A stretch of 64,000 nt of DNA from Saccharina japonica (GCA_008828725.1 MEHQ01000533.1:434001-498000), one strand, 5' to 3'; shown: positions 11,740-23,904, counted from the first letter of the stretch. Numbers and translations: made by a program. Notes: a model not told the origin generated them from the sequence alone.

Positions 11740-11868
11740 GACCGAAATGCAGTGCTAAACGGCAAATCACGAATCTTTACGATGGATGCACGCTTGTTTT
11801 CTTGTTTCTGTCTTGACCGCAATGCGGCGCTTCACGGCAGATCACGTATTTGACGATGGATGCACGCA
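11740..11868. repeat. 75 bp-spaced direct repeat
   Basis: Two ~55 bp copies begin GACCGAAATGCAGTGCT and GACCGCAATGCGGCGCT and end GATGGATGCACGC. Confidence 0.7.
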
Positions 11869-12979
11869 TGCTACGGGAATGCGACCCTGGCAGCCGATAT
11901 TGTTCCGCGGCCGCAATCGGGTGCCTTTCATGGTCATAACTGTGGTAACAAATATAGCACGTACGGCACCGGAAACGAACGAACGCTGAAAGTGGTAATC
12001 TTGGCGTTTTCACGGTTGGGAAACGACTAGTTTTTGTGTTTGTTTGATGGTTTAAAAATCAGCATACATCGCATACACGTTATTTTCATGTCTATGACAT
12101 ACACTTTTTTCACTCTATTTAGTGTGTTCCAGATGAAGCCTTCTATATAATATTGTTCTTAGGTACTGTTCGAAGATTAGGACTCAACCGAGTAAGGCCG
12201 ACGCAACCTAGAAAGACTGTAGAGGCAGGACCTGACGCTGCATTGACGTACACCTAGTTAGGGTTTTGTGCACACACGTATCGTCAGTAGCCGCAGCAGC
12301 AGAAACCGCTGTGGCGGCAGCAACCACATGAGCAGCACAGCACTAACATCAACAGCCACAGCAGCAGCGGTACACACGATAACCGGATCAGCGTCGCTGT
12401 AAGCCCAATTTCTCGGTCTGGCCTTCAAACCGTCCGTACACGTACGTGAAAACCCTAACTGAAGGTTTCCGATTTCTCGCCGATTCACAAAGACAAAGCA
12501 CTACCAGAATGCCGATAGGGATACCTGATGTCGTTTTGGTTCTTCCTGCTTTTACTGTCGTGCCTGTTGATCTTGGTGTGGCGGGTCGGCATTTGTTTCC
12601 GACGACGATTTCGTCCTTGCATAGTGTGTACGTACCGGGATACCGTAATTCAGTACATCTGGACGTCCTTATTTATAGTACACTTTGAATGTCGAATTTG
12701 TTTCAGGTAAATGTGCACGTTGCGGCCACAGGGCATTTGTCTTGTTAAGTAAAACTGTTTACTACGTGCATGTTCTTGTTCCCTTCTCCATGCAATCGTG
12801 CTGTGGGGACCTCAAGTCTCCATAATATTATCAAATAATAATTTTCATTACTCTGTTGCCATTTGCTATCTTAGTCCTTATTTTCTCTCTTCTTCCTAAT
12901 ATTTGTACCTCCAATCCGATGTCTTTACGTAAGAAGTACAGATCGGCAAGATATCGTATTATACCATATGATATATTAT
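11869..12979. other. No supported gene
   Basis: CAG-rich words occur at 12280-12370. No domain, splice pair or repeat was recognised. Confidence 0.35.
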
Positions 12980-13038
12980 ACAAGGTTCCCCTTCGGGATG
13001 TTCGTCACTTGAAATCCCGGGGGTGTCGCAAGTTGAAA
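12980..13038 (+). repeat. End segment of dispersed repeat X, copy 1
   Basis: The order CCCCTTCGGGATGTT, CACTTGAAATCCCGG, GGTGTCGCAAGTTGAAA is repeated with few changes at 14563-14621. Confidence 0.55.
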
Positions 13039-13070
13039 ATAGATCGCACATGCTTCATAGTTACATTTTT

Positions 13071-13758
13071 GGGGCAAACCTGTGGCGTAGACTGTACGAA
13101 AAGTAGTAGCGACGGCCATTCCTAACGACGCAACTGCTGTCACGAGATGATATCGTATCTGAGATACAGTGGGCTCCCGGTGTTGAGAAACTTCAGTTTG
13201 GTGTCCAGGCTCAACGACTTGTTTTGTTTCTGAAGTCGATCTAACTATTTTTTGTAGGATTTGAAGTCGATCCCACACAGTGGTACTGTAGTTAGCACGG
13301 CTGTTGTGCGCTGTACAGCTGAGTATGCAGAAGATAGTTATGACAGAGCGGTTGCCCGTCGAGTCCCGCCCCGGTTCTAGATAAGAGTATTCACTCGTAC
13401 GTAATACCTTTTGGGCGGGTACCCTGGTACGCGTTTAGCAGCCGAGTACTCGTCTAAGGGTGCCCGTCGAACAGCTGGATGCCCGGGTGCCCTGGGCCCA
13501 AATTATCGGCGAGTATGAAGTGTTATCCATACGCGTGACGGGTACTAGTGGTTTTGTTGTTTTTAATCGCTGCAGTAAAGCGCGGGTGATATTAAAATCA
13601 GAGGGGGAGGTTTTGCTGGAATCGCATACATCAAACACACATCACTGTACTTCAGATACGATATCATCTCGTCACATTAATTTCGTTAGGAATGACCGTC
13701 GCTACGCGTACTTCTTTTTCCTTTAAACAAAACAGCAGTCTATGCCACCGTTTGCCCC
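13071..13758. mobile_element. ~690 bp element with ~110 bp terminal inverted repeats
   Basis: The left arm (13071-13171) runs from GGGGCAAACC through CATTCCTAACGA and GAGATGATATCGTATCTGA to ACAGTG. The right arm (13643-13758) carries the same words in inverted order, with a short insertion near the end. No transposase is seen. Frames inside are short. Confidence 0.75.
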
Positions 13759-13815
13759 AAATTTTGCCAGACGTTGCGACTTTGAAGGCCCAGAGCACGC
13801 CCCAGTGCTGTACGT

Positions 13816-13879
13816 ACGTACTGCTGTACGAACGTACAACTGAACGTATGTACTGCTGTATGTACGTACAACTGAACGT
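13816..13879. repeat. 32 bp GTAC-rich tandem repeat
   Basis: Two copies of a unit with ACTGCTGTA, ACGTACAACTGAACGT begin at 13816 and 13848. The surrounding sequence is rich in the palindrome GTAC. Confidence 0.75.
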
Positions 13880-14370
13880 ACAGTACCTGCCTACCACTCT
13901 CTATCTCGTACTGCAGGAGTATTGGTATGTGACATGTAGCAAAGCACCTACGACACGGCTATATGAGATCGGCCTATCGTTTCCGTAGATAGAGGCACGG
14001 TAGATATGACATGCACACCTGCCTACTCGCAGATCTTGTGTACGTACTCCACGTAGATTCCAAAATATTGTAACCAAATTTTCAAAGTTTACAAAAAATG
14101 CGCATGTATTTTTTCAATCGTCTTGTACAACTGCTCTACGTACCCAGCCTAGAGAGAGCAGACACATGCAACATAGTATCAACTACTGCTGCACGACGCT
14201 TGATGTGTGCCTCGTTCAATGTCAAGTCGGTGTGGTCCTTGTTGTCTCGTGCGTGGTGCGTGCTGTGGGTGTTCCGTTCTCATGCGGATATAAAAACAGT
14301 CGTACTTCGTACAAAAGGTTTTGCATAGTAGTTGCGAGGCGGTGTCAAGTCAGAACGTCCCCCCATAGTT

Positions 14371-14621
14371 ATTTGCCAGCATTCGCGACTTCGAAGGCCC
14401 AGCGAACGCCCCATGGGCCTCGGGCTGGACCCGCACTGGCACCGTGGTGCACACGCGGCCCCCCTGCATGCCCCGCAGCCGATAGCGCGATATATGGCCC
14501 GCGGCCGGAGGTGAAAAGTGAAAGTATTCCGAGAAAATGTCCATTTGGTACCTATACATATGGTAAACTGAACCCCTTCAGGATATTGTTCACTTGGAAT
14601 TCCGGCGGTGTCGTAAGTTGA
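14371..14621 (+). repeat. Dispersed repeat X, copy 2
   Basis: It starts TTTGCCAGCATTCGCGACTT, similar to 13761-13800, and ends CGGTGTCGTAAGTTGAAA, like 12980-13038. Frames across it are not conserved. Confidence 0.5.
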
Positions 14622-14943
14622 AACGGGGGGGCATCATCACCACCAGGCGTCCCCTCTACCACATTTACTCCTACTAGTAGTACTCGTTCTATACTCTTGT
14701 GTAACAGGGTGAGGGTCGACGGCATGTGCTTGACTTCGATCTTCTACGTGGAAATGTGTACATTTTTGCTTGGATCTTCTCGTGACCACTACACACAAAT
14801 ACGCACACAGAAACCCCGTCGTTGTCTGACAAAGGCCAAGGTGTGAAGCGGTGGCGTTGTTGTACTGCTGCTGCACGACTGCTGCTGCCGCTGCTTTAAT
14901 GTCTACCGGGGGCTGCGTGGTTGGTTTTGAAGTGCGGAGGAAG

Positions 14944-15190
14944 GACGCGTGCTAGGGTAGAGGTGCAACATGTTTGTCATGGCGCTCCTCTCTTGAGAGG
15001 CTCTACCTCAGCCAAAAACTGATTTTGGAGGAAACTAAAACTCCACCTGATGAGCAATCCCAAGACCTAAGTCTACAATTAAAATATCGCAACGCCAAGA
15101 TCGAAATTTTGACGATTTTGTGTTTAAGAGCCACGTCCTTTATAATACACCCCGGAGAAACAAAGCGCTACCCCTATCGTAGCAGGCGTG
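14944..15190 (+). mobile_element. MITE family M, copy 2
   Basis: The ends are GACGCGTGCTAGGGTAGAGG and the inverted CTACCCCTATCGTAGCAGGCG. The family interior words are present: GAGAGGCTCTACCTCAGCC, TTTTGGAGGAAACTAAAA and GAGCAATCCCA. Confidence 0.7.
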
Positions 15191-15534
15191 TATGTATACA
15201 AATGTCTGCCATTGGATTACATTTGTCCTGCCCCTGCTGCAATTATGTATCATGTGTGTTCGTTCCCACTTCCTACTGCACGTGGACAGGAAACACGGCA
15301 CACACACGCACACATGTATGCACCACCCGCGGCGGTCGCAACAGGAAGAACTTTGGTCGCGACTGCTGCTGTTCTGTGACAACTGCATCGTAGACAGTTC
15401 CATTGGCACCTGTACTGTATGCGCACATGTTACAGCAACAGCGACCAACAGCAGAGCAGCATAGTATAATCTTGATATAGTTTGGGTTTACATTGTCTTG
15501 GCAGGCTCTGTCTTGGACGAAACAGACACCCTAG

Positions 15535-15745
15535 TTACTTGCTAGTTTTTGCTACTTTGAACGGAGCACGCGACACGGACCTCGGCCGGGCCACAACTCG
15601 AGGCATGTGTATACGCAGGGCTCTCGCGTGCTTCACGGCCGAGAGCACGAGAAGGGACCCCCGGCCCCAAGATAAAAGCCCGGTGTCCAAAAAAAGCCCA
15701 TTTGGTATGTACCCATACACGCATGGCAAAATACCGAAATAGAGT
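15535..15745 (+). repeat. Dispersed repeat X, diverged copy 3
   Basis: The order GCTACTTTGAACGGAGCACG, GGCCGAGAGCACG, AAAAGCCCATTTGGTA, TACCCATACACGCATGG parallels copy 2. The 3' end differs. Confidence 0.4.
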
Positions 15746-17497
15746 CAGTCGTGAAATGGCTGGATATATCATAGGCGTAGCTTGTGACATAATAGTCTTC
15801 TTCTCAGTTGCGTTTGAGTGGGAAACATTTAGTCGCCATTCTTCTCTGTCATCCCACGCTCAGGGGTGCTGCCGTGCGGTAGAGTGATCGAACATTTAGA
15901 GTATCTTCTCCCTCCTCCTCACTGCGGTTCGTGCCTCGTATGTATGTCGTTGTAGTACATGTACAGCGTTGCCATGAGCCTATCACCTAACGGCGGCACC
16001 GGCTATCGCAATGACACCACGGTCATTACCGCTGTCACTGTTTTTCACGGCCCTCATCGTGCTCTTTGCTGGATTCCTACGTATTTGAGCGAACGTGTGC
16101 GTGGTTGTGGAGGCCTGGCGTTAAAAAGCCTCAACTTGGCGTACAGGATGTTTTTGTTTCGTTTTTGTGTATTTTCCAACTGCTTTTCATGTGCGATCGT
16201 ATGGTGTTCATTTGTGTCTTTTGACAGCAGAAGAGACGAAAATGAACCGACGGTTTGCATATTCATAGACTGTTCGGCGCATTTTTATTTCATGGCGGCA
16301 CAATGCTAAAAGGTTGTCATTGGTATGCGTCTACTTTTATTTACATACCAAACTCCAGAGCAGGCGCGGTTATCACCACGTGGGTATGTACAAGCGTCTA
16401 TCGCTTTGTTTATTATATACCAGGTAACTGTTTCTATTCTTGTTGCCGACTTTGAGCCGTGTTTGTTACACCCGGCTTCCAATTTTTCTCGACAATCTCA
16501 TTTGTTTTTCTTCCAGAGGACTATTTCAATGCGCCCCCCACTGTACCTTCTACAATTTGTATCGGAATGCTAGGCTTTTTAATCATCTACTGTATAGAAT
16601 GCCATTGCATCGAATCTAGTGAGTTTGCCCCGGTTCTCACCTTTCACCAAATTTGATCGCATATCACATGAGATGGCGTAGCCGTTCATATACCGGCCAC
16701 ATACATCCCAAATATGGTCCATCCGCCATTGGGGCGGAGAGGCCAATTTTTACCCTAAGTGGGACCGTCGGTTTCACCTGAGGACTAACAGCACCTGATG
16801 ACGGGTGTTTTTTTGGCAAGAACACGTGAACTCATTTTGGCGTTTTGGGCCGTGCAGACAATGCTCAAAGTAAAACGCAGGCGTTAATCGTTATCGAGCA
16901 TTGACAGAAACAACTATTATCGCAGTGATAAAACGCTATCCCGGGTACCTTGTCTGAACTTGACCCGCCGTCTGGTCCTCAGTTGGTAAAACGGAGTATC
17001 CGATATCACGTTTGATGAGTACCAGTGCCCAAACCATATGATTGTTGCTGACCATACCCCCGCTCATGAGTTCAGACACGCTCCTATTCAAGTCTAAGAT
17101 ATTTCACATTCCACCCGGAATCGAAAACAAAGGACGGTGGGGTGACGTGCTCAACGACAACTAACAGTATCACGCGAGGTCCGACGTTTGTCGGGTAGAC
17201 GCGGGTTCCGGTAGGGGTAGGACTTCAACAGTCTGATCTTCCTCACGTGAAGAATCTAATATCTCCTTTGTAAGGGACCTTTTGTTTGTGAAAATATTTT
17301 TGCGAGAGGGTGCGTTTAGGGCATTGTTTTACAACTACAGGTACAGGTACATACATATACCGAGAAAATACACCCTTGCAAGCGTGGTTTTGGCGATGGT
17401 AGTATAAAATACTGACATCCCGGACGAATCTCGAGATAGTTTCAGTGTGTACACACGGGTTGTTATTCAGCGGGGAATGTTTTGTGTACGGTTTAAT
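15746..17497. other. No supported gene
   Basis: At 15901-15935 a short match to the SINE body (CTCCCTCCTCCTCACTGCGG) is visible. Several T-rich frames at 15959-16656 have no domain. Confidence 0.35.
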
Positions 17498-17589
17498 AGC
17501 TCGCTACGTTACCTTTTAGGTCATACTATATACGCCCTGCGTCAAGGGTCCATAGTTTCCCCGGATAGCTCGCTACGTTACCTTTTTTC

Positions 17590-17825
17590 GACGCATGCTA
17601 CGGTAGAGGTGCACCATTTTTTTTCTGAGTGCGGTCACTTCAGGAGCTCCATACCTCACCCAAAACCTGATTTGAAGTGGTACGCGATTATTCAATGCCA
17701 TGACCTAAGTATACTCTGAAAAAATCGCAACACTAGAATGAAATTCAGTCGAGTTTGGGTTAAGGAGCCCAATATTTCAGAACATTTTTCAGCCCAAAAG
17801 TGCTACCTTTATCGTAGCATGCGTC
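17590..17825 (+). mobile_element. MITE family M, copy 3
   Basis: The terminal inverted repeats are clean: GACGCATGCTACGGTAGAGG at the left and CTACCTTTATCGTAGCATGC at the right. They enclose the family interior (CACTTCAGGAGCTCCATACC, GGGTTAAGGAGCCC). Upstream, the 22 bp word ATAGCTCGCTACGTTACCTT occurs twice (17498 and 17564). The flanks on both sides also share TCAAGGGYCCA words. Confidence 0.8.
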
Positions 17826-18224
17826 TACAGTGAGCTCATACTATCATACCATATACCATATACCAATTGTCTCAAGGGCCCACGGTTTCTCCCAATAGGC
17901 GCGATGTTTCCAGTGAGTTCCACCTCGTCCACAGTTCAGAAGACAACCCTGATACGTTCGACTTGTCCCATACATACGTTGTTCTTGTTGTATTCCAAAA
18001 CGTCAATGGTATTTTATGACTGTGGTCTCGTTTAGATCATGCCGTTCTGTAATAGTAACGACAATATATTTGGCGATGGTCTTCATGTGCGACAATTTTA
18101 CTATCGCCGTCGACGCCCTTCATGGAAATTGAACAGGTGTGCATACGGCGTCCCGGAGACCTTCGACTCTATTTTTCTTCCCGATTGAGGTTGACGCGCT
18201 TCATTGGGCCACCCACTAGCGATA

Positions 18225-19463
18225 ATGGGTCGTTGCGCCGACACACAGTGCCGGAAGGGGGCGAGCTTTAATGTGGCGGGCAGCAAGAAGCCTGTCTACT
18301 GCAAGCAACATGCTGAGGACGGCATGGTTAACGTCTGCACCAAGCACTGCGTACATGACGCATGCAAAAGGAGGCGTGTCTATAATGTTCATGGCGCCAA
18401 GACGGCGGCGTACTGCAGCCAGCATGCCGCTCATGGCATGGTGCCTTTCCGCAACAACCGCTGCTCGTATGATGGCTGCACGAAATGCCCGTCGTTCGGT
18501 GTCGAGGGTACCAAAGTGGCGATGTACTGCAAGCCACATGCTGAGGAGGGAATGGTTGACGTCCGTAGCAAACCATGTTCACATCAGTCCTGCCTGAGGC
18601 GGCCGACGTACAATGTGAAAGGTATTAAGACGCCAGTGTACTGCAAGGAACATGCTGAGGAAGGGATGGTCAATGTTCGCCGCACCGAGTGCTGCTCACA
18701 TGAGTCGTGCATGCGTCGTCCTTACTATAATGTTGAGGGCACCAAGACGACGTTGTACTGCAAGCAGCATGCTGAAGCGGGTATGGTGGACATCCGCAAC
18801 AAGCGGTGCAGCGATGACTCCTGCATGACGCGACCGAGCTTCAACTTCCAGGGCAGCAAGATCCCGGTGTACTGCAAGCAGCATGCAGAAGAAGGCATGG
18901 TGGTCGTGTGCGGCAGGCGTTGCTCGTATGATTCCTGCCTGAGTTATCCGCACTTTAATGTTACAGGTTCCAAATTGCCAGTGTACTGCAAGCAGCATGC
19001 AAAGGAGGGAATGGTGAACGTTCACAACGGGCGTTCTTTGTACGACATTTGCACAAAATCGCCTGCCCAGGATTTATCGACTAGCACCTCGTCTACTGCA
19101 CCCACTCTGGGTACACAAAACGACTTGGGTCGTTCGGTACTGAGTGATGATCCGTCATATGTGGTGGCTGATAGTCGCAAACGATCTAGGTCCGAGCTCG
19201 GTGAGAAGCTGCCCCAGGTTTCGCGTGGTCACAGCCCCTTGAAGAACGGAAGTTCCGTCGCGTCTGAGAAGACCGGTGGGAGCAAGGGAGGCTTTCGTTT
19301 GTCCTCGTCTAGTATTTTTCAGGAGCGTCTGAATGACGACACCGTCGCAATGGCCGGTATGGAGACCTGCGAGCTTACGTCGAAGACAAATTCCCCCGTA
19401 CCGGGCGAAGATCACTACGGGGAAACTATAAAGACGGAGATGGAGTTGGACGTGGAATTTTAG
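18225..19463 (+). CDS. EsV-1-7 repeat protein (IMM-like), 412 aa
   Basis: The protein has seven complete tandem repeats of C-x4-C-x16-C-x2-H-x12 over residues ~4-271, typically reading YCKQHAEEGMVNV, plus a degenerate eighth half-repeat (SLYDICTKSP). This is the EsV-1-7 motif of brown-algal IMM and its large family, thought to bind metal or nucleic acid; the biochemical role is not settled. The remaining ~130 residues are Ser/Thr-rich and low in complexity, with a basic SRKRSRSE patch that could be a nuclear signal and a C-terminal IKTE that fits the sumoylation consensus. I chose ATG at 18225 (context gataATGg), just before the first cysteine. The frame opens earlier at 18204 only with TTG. 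It is a single exon ending in TAG. AATAAA lies at 19625-19630. A broken relative sits on the opposite strand at 60469-61160. Confidence 0.9.
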   Translation: MGRCADTQCRKGASFNVAGSKKPVYCKQHAEDGMVNVCTKHCVHDACKRRRVYNVHGAKTAAYCSQHAAHGMVPFRNNRCSYDGCTKCPSFGVEGTKVAMYCKPHAEEGMVDVRSKPCSHQSCLRRPTYNVKGIKTPVYCKEHAEEGMVNVRRTECCSHESCMRRPYYNVEGTKTTLYCKQHAEAGMVDIRNKRCSDDSCMTRPSFNFQGSKIPVYCKQHAEEGMVVVCGRRCSYDSCLSYPHFNVTGSKLPVYCKQHAKEGMVNVHNGRSLYDICTKSPAQDLSTSTSSTAPTLGTQNDLGRSVLSDDPSYVVADSRKRSRSELGEKLPQVSRGHSPLKNGSSVASEKTGGSKGGFRLSSSSIFQERLNDDTVAMAGMETCELTSKTNSPVPGEDHYGETIKTEMELDVEF

Positions 19464-19624
19464 GGCCTTCAATATTTGCCACCACCACAAGTACCACTCA
19501 CTGTGGTGAATGTCCAACATATGGTACTGGGGCTGGCTCATGATATGAGAAGGCACCGGCGGATCATCGTCTATGTCTCTTCGAGATGGGCGTGTTCGGG
19601 CGGTGATGTAAATCGTAGGTAGCA

Positions 19625-19630
19625 AATAAA
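19625..19630 (+). promoter_or_regulatory. Candidate poly(A) signal AATAAA
   Basis: This hexamer lies 162 bp after the stop of the EsV-1-7 gene, in the sense orientation. Position and sequence fit; usage in this lineage is not known. Confidence 0.3.
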
Positions 19631-20435
19631 CAGTAACACTACGACGAGACCAATGGGTGACCTCGTTTTTACAGTGTCGTTGACCGAGTACCCACGAGCG
19701 TAGCGCAGACACACGCGTTATTCTCTTTTTCTACGGGTCGAAGTTTTGCGTGGAACCGGAGTAATTCAGTCGGGCCTTGTTTTAGTCATGACATTAGTGT
19801 ATCCGTACGAACATACCTTGTTCTGTGTTCAATGGTTTGCTGGGTACGGCAAATGCTTGGCGGAACCGTGTTCTCAGCAATGAACAGGGTATACCGCCAC
19901 GAAAGTACCAGGTATTGTTTTGCAACCACGGCACGGTCAGGGTAACAGCAACTTTCGCAGTTTGCGATGAAGGTGTTGTTTTGGGTCTTTGTTGGTTTAG
20001 TGGCGTTCAGCATAACGAGCGCATAATGCATTGTGTGTAAAAGGATAGGTTTGTTCGTACACGCAGTATCGGCCTCCGCTACCGGAGTATCCAAGAAACC
20101 AACATTCGTATATTGCGCCTATAGAGAATTTGGCATGTCAGCATCGGGGATTGGGCATCATAGAATAGTATAAATGTTTGCGACACTGGGACCCTAAATA
20201 GCCAGAACAGTAGTATGTCACGAGCGCACGCGTTGGCACACCGATGCCGGCCACCAGCGAGTCCGAGGGATGTCTTGCGGGAAAAGCAGGCAGATATCAG
20301 GAAGTCGGTTGGCTAGCCAACGAAGACTGACGCTTGAGCCTTCATTCCCCACCCGCCCGCCCCTGTTTTTCTTTCGAAGAGGGAAGGGGGGGGGGCGGAA
20401 AGAGGTAGAACTAGCCGGGGTTCCGTATTAGTTTA
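19631..20435. other. No supported gene
   Basis: A C-run near 20347 and a G-run near 20388 lie either side of TTTCTTTCGAAGAGGGAA. No gene or repeat family was recognised. Confidence 0.35.
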
Positions 20436-20683
20436 GACGCATGCTACGATAGAGGTGCACCCTGTTTTTTCTGAGCTCCTCACTTAAGGAGCGTCATACC
20501 TCGCCGAAAAAATGATTTTGGAGGAAAATAAAAAGTGCTGCTGGATGAGAAATCTGATGACGGAAGTATACTCTGAAACATATTTCGTCACAAAAATGAA
20601 ATTCCGACTAACTCGGGTTAAGGAGTCCGATCGTCCAGAAAACGATTCGGCCAAAAAGTGCTACCTCTACCGTAGCACGCGTC
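20436..20683 (+). mobile_element. MITE family M, copy 4 (best preserved)
   Basis: The left end GACGCATGCTACGATAGAGG and the right end CTACCTCTACCGTAGCACGC are inverted copies. The interior has CTCCTCACTTAAGGAGCG, GATTTTGGAGGAAAATAAAA and GGGTTAAGGAGTCC. It is 248 bp and non-coding. Confidence 0.85.
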
Positions 20684-22862
20684 TTATTATTATTGTTTTT
20701 ACTGAATGCTTGAGTTAAATCGGAGGAGTCGAATGGTACAGCACCTTTCAGAGGCTTGGTCATCCGAGACGACTGTAGGCGGTAATAGTTAGGAACCCGG
20801 CTGGTATCGTATTAGGGAGAGAGAAACGGTAAATGTATGAGCGAGATGCATAGGAGATTGCAGGAGGCTGCGATAGATGTATCTGGCCGAGAAGATAATT
20901 ATATCTCTCCCACGACCCAGAAAAAACGATAATGATAAGGCCATTCGAATAATAATAAATAAATGGCCCCACCGGTGAAATAATGCAGTGGGAAAATGCT
21001 GGCGACCGAAAGGGCATGTGCGGAGGACCCGGGGTCGATACGTCTACAGATATGCGGTGCGATTGACAGGAAAAAACATAGGTGCAACCAGTGTCCAACG
21101 TTCCTGTCCGTCTGGCAAGCCACTGTCAAGTCCACCTGGCGTGGGTGACGAGCTTGCGTAACCAGACATTTCGTAGACACGCGCAAGAGTTGGACAATGA
21201 TCATACGAATTTAGCGTCACGTTTTGTCAAGATGAGCGAAATGGGTAGAATATCTGGTGTTTTGCTTTGTACGATACATTTAGTACGCGCTATTCCGCGA
21301 CACAATCGGATGCGTAAAGCAGCAACAACGTAGAACCTCACGTGTCGCTCTCCCGAGCTGTTGTTGGAAGGGAGTAAGAGCCGCATACGTGAAGACAACC
21401 CCTTCCAACAATGTGTGGGAGTCATAGCGGCAACAGCATTGACTGCTGTCGATCGACGGTCGACGAACACGTGCGTGGCAGCGTAAGAGCGCATTTATTA
21501 TCAATGTTTTTGGATTACACTACAGTAGTATCCGCTTGTCAGCAGGCGTTTTTTCATGGCGACATCCTTTCGACGTTCCACACGCTTTACCTGCTTGCGC
21601 ACGAGAGCGCCGGGCGAGTGCCACATCATTACGTTCTCCTTTTCAGGAAGACACAGATAATGTACATAATATATATATTTATGCCGTGAACAGTGTCCAA
21701 ACATTCGAGGCGCACTTGATGGACACAAATCTGGCCCAACGACTGGAAGTGTTATACCCGCGTCGCGACGAAATAACTATCTACCTATGGGCGTACATAT
21801 AAGTTGTGTTTTTAGAAAAACCAGAACATTGGGTTATATTACGCGTTTTACTCGTTTGAGGCGGTAAGGAGTACTTGTTTCTACCCCGCGCTGTCATATA
21901 CTTATAGGTTACCAGGGATAGAGAAAACAAATCCCCGATGAAACAAGAGGGGGTGATAGAATTCAATCCTTGCTATTTTGCCCCTAAGGAAGAAGATTAG
22001 TTGTAGACTAGTTTCCAAAGGTGGTAAAACGTGTTCGAAAATGACAGTGTCGTATCCATTCTTGGTCCGTAAGACACCGCATCACCACCGCAGGCAGCAT
22101 CAGTACCAGCGAATGCTACACATAAACCAGGATATACGTTCCTTTCTTCATATCGGGCCGCTCGGTTTCATGCCTGCAACGGAAGGCGAGGCTCACATCA
22201 TATGCGTCGGAAAAATTGAAGAGGACTTTGAGTATGGGAAGTTTTATTAGTGTTTCCTTAATTGCACGCCGACTTGTTCAGCCGGCATGGCTGTCCTTTA
22301 GAGTTGCAGTTTTTTTTTTGCGATCGACGAATGAGACGGAGGTAATATGGGCGACCAGGGTTGTCGTCGATGGAGCGGGGAACCGCAAATAACGAGGTGG
22401 GGTAATTGTGGTGTAATTGTGGTGTATCGTCTTGCAGGGGTGACACGAAAATGTGGAAATGGGCTGAAATCTCTAATCGGGTATAGCAAAGACGCCAGAT
22501 GGAGTCGATGGTTTCATGGTATTATGGTGATGTTGGGAGGTGGATGTCGAATAAGTCGTTAGACGTTCCGATATAGCCCATGCGACCGAGGTACAGGTGT
22601 CCTATAACGCGAGAAAGCGGAAATGGCACAGAAAACCCCACCCCCAATATACATATATCTTACGTATATGGGTTGGGTTGGCATCGGTTGGCGACCATGC
22701 TGTAAATCACTAACACAGCCATTTTTTTAACTTAGAGATGAGCACAATCAAAACTAAAACGGTTTCGTCGGGTTTTGGAAACCCAACAGTCGTGTGCGAT
22801 TCGCCGTTTACATTATCATTATCTTTAACAACAACTAGTATACCGGTTTTGTCCGGGTACCC
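20684..22862. other. No supported gene
   Basis: The longest frames (90-112 codons) overlap one another on opposite strands and show no domain. TTCCAACA words near 21361-21412 form an imperfect inverted pair. Confidence 0.35.
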
Positions 22863-23435
22863 GGTTAAGGGGCCCCTTCGGTCATGATGAAACACGAGTC
22901 TTCCATCGTTGAAACATATTTTGTTTTCGTTTTTTTTACAGCAGCAATACTATTTCTGATATAATAACACCATACCAGTACTCCTTACGGAAAACGGCAT
23001 AGCTCCAGCTCTAATGCTCAGGTTTTCGCCCATCGAGTATTTGCAAAGAGCCTAGACCATGGTCAACATTTGTGTATCGGGAGGCATATCGATCAGACGC
23101 CTTGGTCGTCACGAAAAGTACCTCTAAAGAGGCACTTTTCCTTAAGGATTAGTGCCTCTTTAGAGACACTTTTCGTGACGACCAAGGCGTCTGATCGATA
23201 TGCCTCCCGATACACAAATGTTGACCATGGTCTAGGCTCTTTGCAAATACTCGATGGGCGAAAACCTGAGCATTAGAACTGGAGCTATGCCGTTTTCCGT
23301 AAGGAGTACTGATATGGTGTTATTATACCAGAAATAGTATTGCTGCCAAGTTGCTGCTGTAAAAAAAACGAAAAAAATACATTTTTCAACGATGGAAGAC
23401 TCGTGTTTCATCATGACCGAAGGGGCCCCTTAACC
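22863..23435. mobile_element. 573 bp near-perfect palindrome (foldback element)
   Basis: The left arm begins GGTTAAGGGGCCCCTTCGGT and the right arm ends with its reverse complement. The two arms match almost base for base for ~280 bp and meet near 23149. Differences are few: a ~10 bp insertion in the right arm near 23346 and some substitutions. The ends carry TTAA next to GGGGCCCC. There is no coding content. It is probably a recent foldback or MITE-type insertion, or an inverted duplication. A diverged relative lies at 47735-48420. Confidence 0.9.
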
Positions 23436-23900
23436 TCACGAAACAGGAAAAAAACTCGGAACCCAGATAACCTGCAGAACCGGAAGCACAGGCAAAGCCC
23501 ATAAACACAGTTGTTGTGTGTACTCGTATTCATAGTAATAACCGTAGCCTCACAATAACCCGAACAGCGGACGCTGGGCTGTGACGTCTTGCATTTTTTG
23601 TTTTTGTAACGAGTTGTTTAAATTCAAGAATAGAGTGTTTCCCCTGTCCAAAATAAATAAAAGGAATTGTCCTTTAGAACAAAAAATGTTTACAAAATGC
23701 AATTGCGCCACCTTTTTTGCGATTGTTTTCGGTAATTTTTTTCGGAGTGATTCGCAAGCTATTCAATTACTTCAAAGATCTTTGAGTTTTGGTTTTGTCC
23801 TTCAGTAACAACTGCAGTTGAGTGTCCAGCGCCGAATGGCCCGGTCGGCGTATTTATTGTGTGTGTGTTTTTTTTATCTCAGCGACACCAACATCCGCAA
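23436..23900. other. No supported gene
   Basis: A 75-codon frame at 23581-23808 is rich in Phe and Lys and has no recognised family. I consider it a chance frame. Confidence 0.3.
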
Positions 23901-23904
23901 CAGA

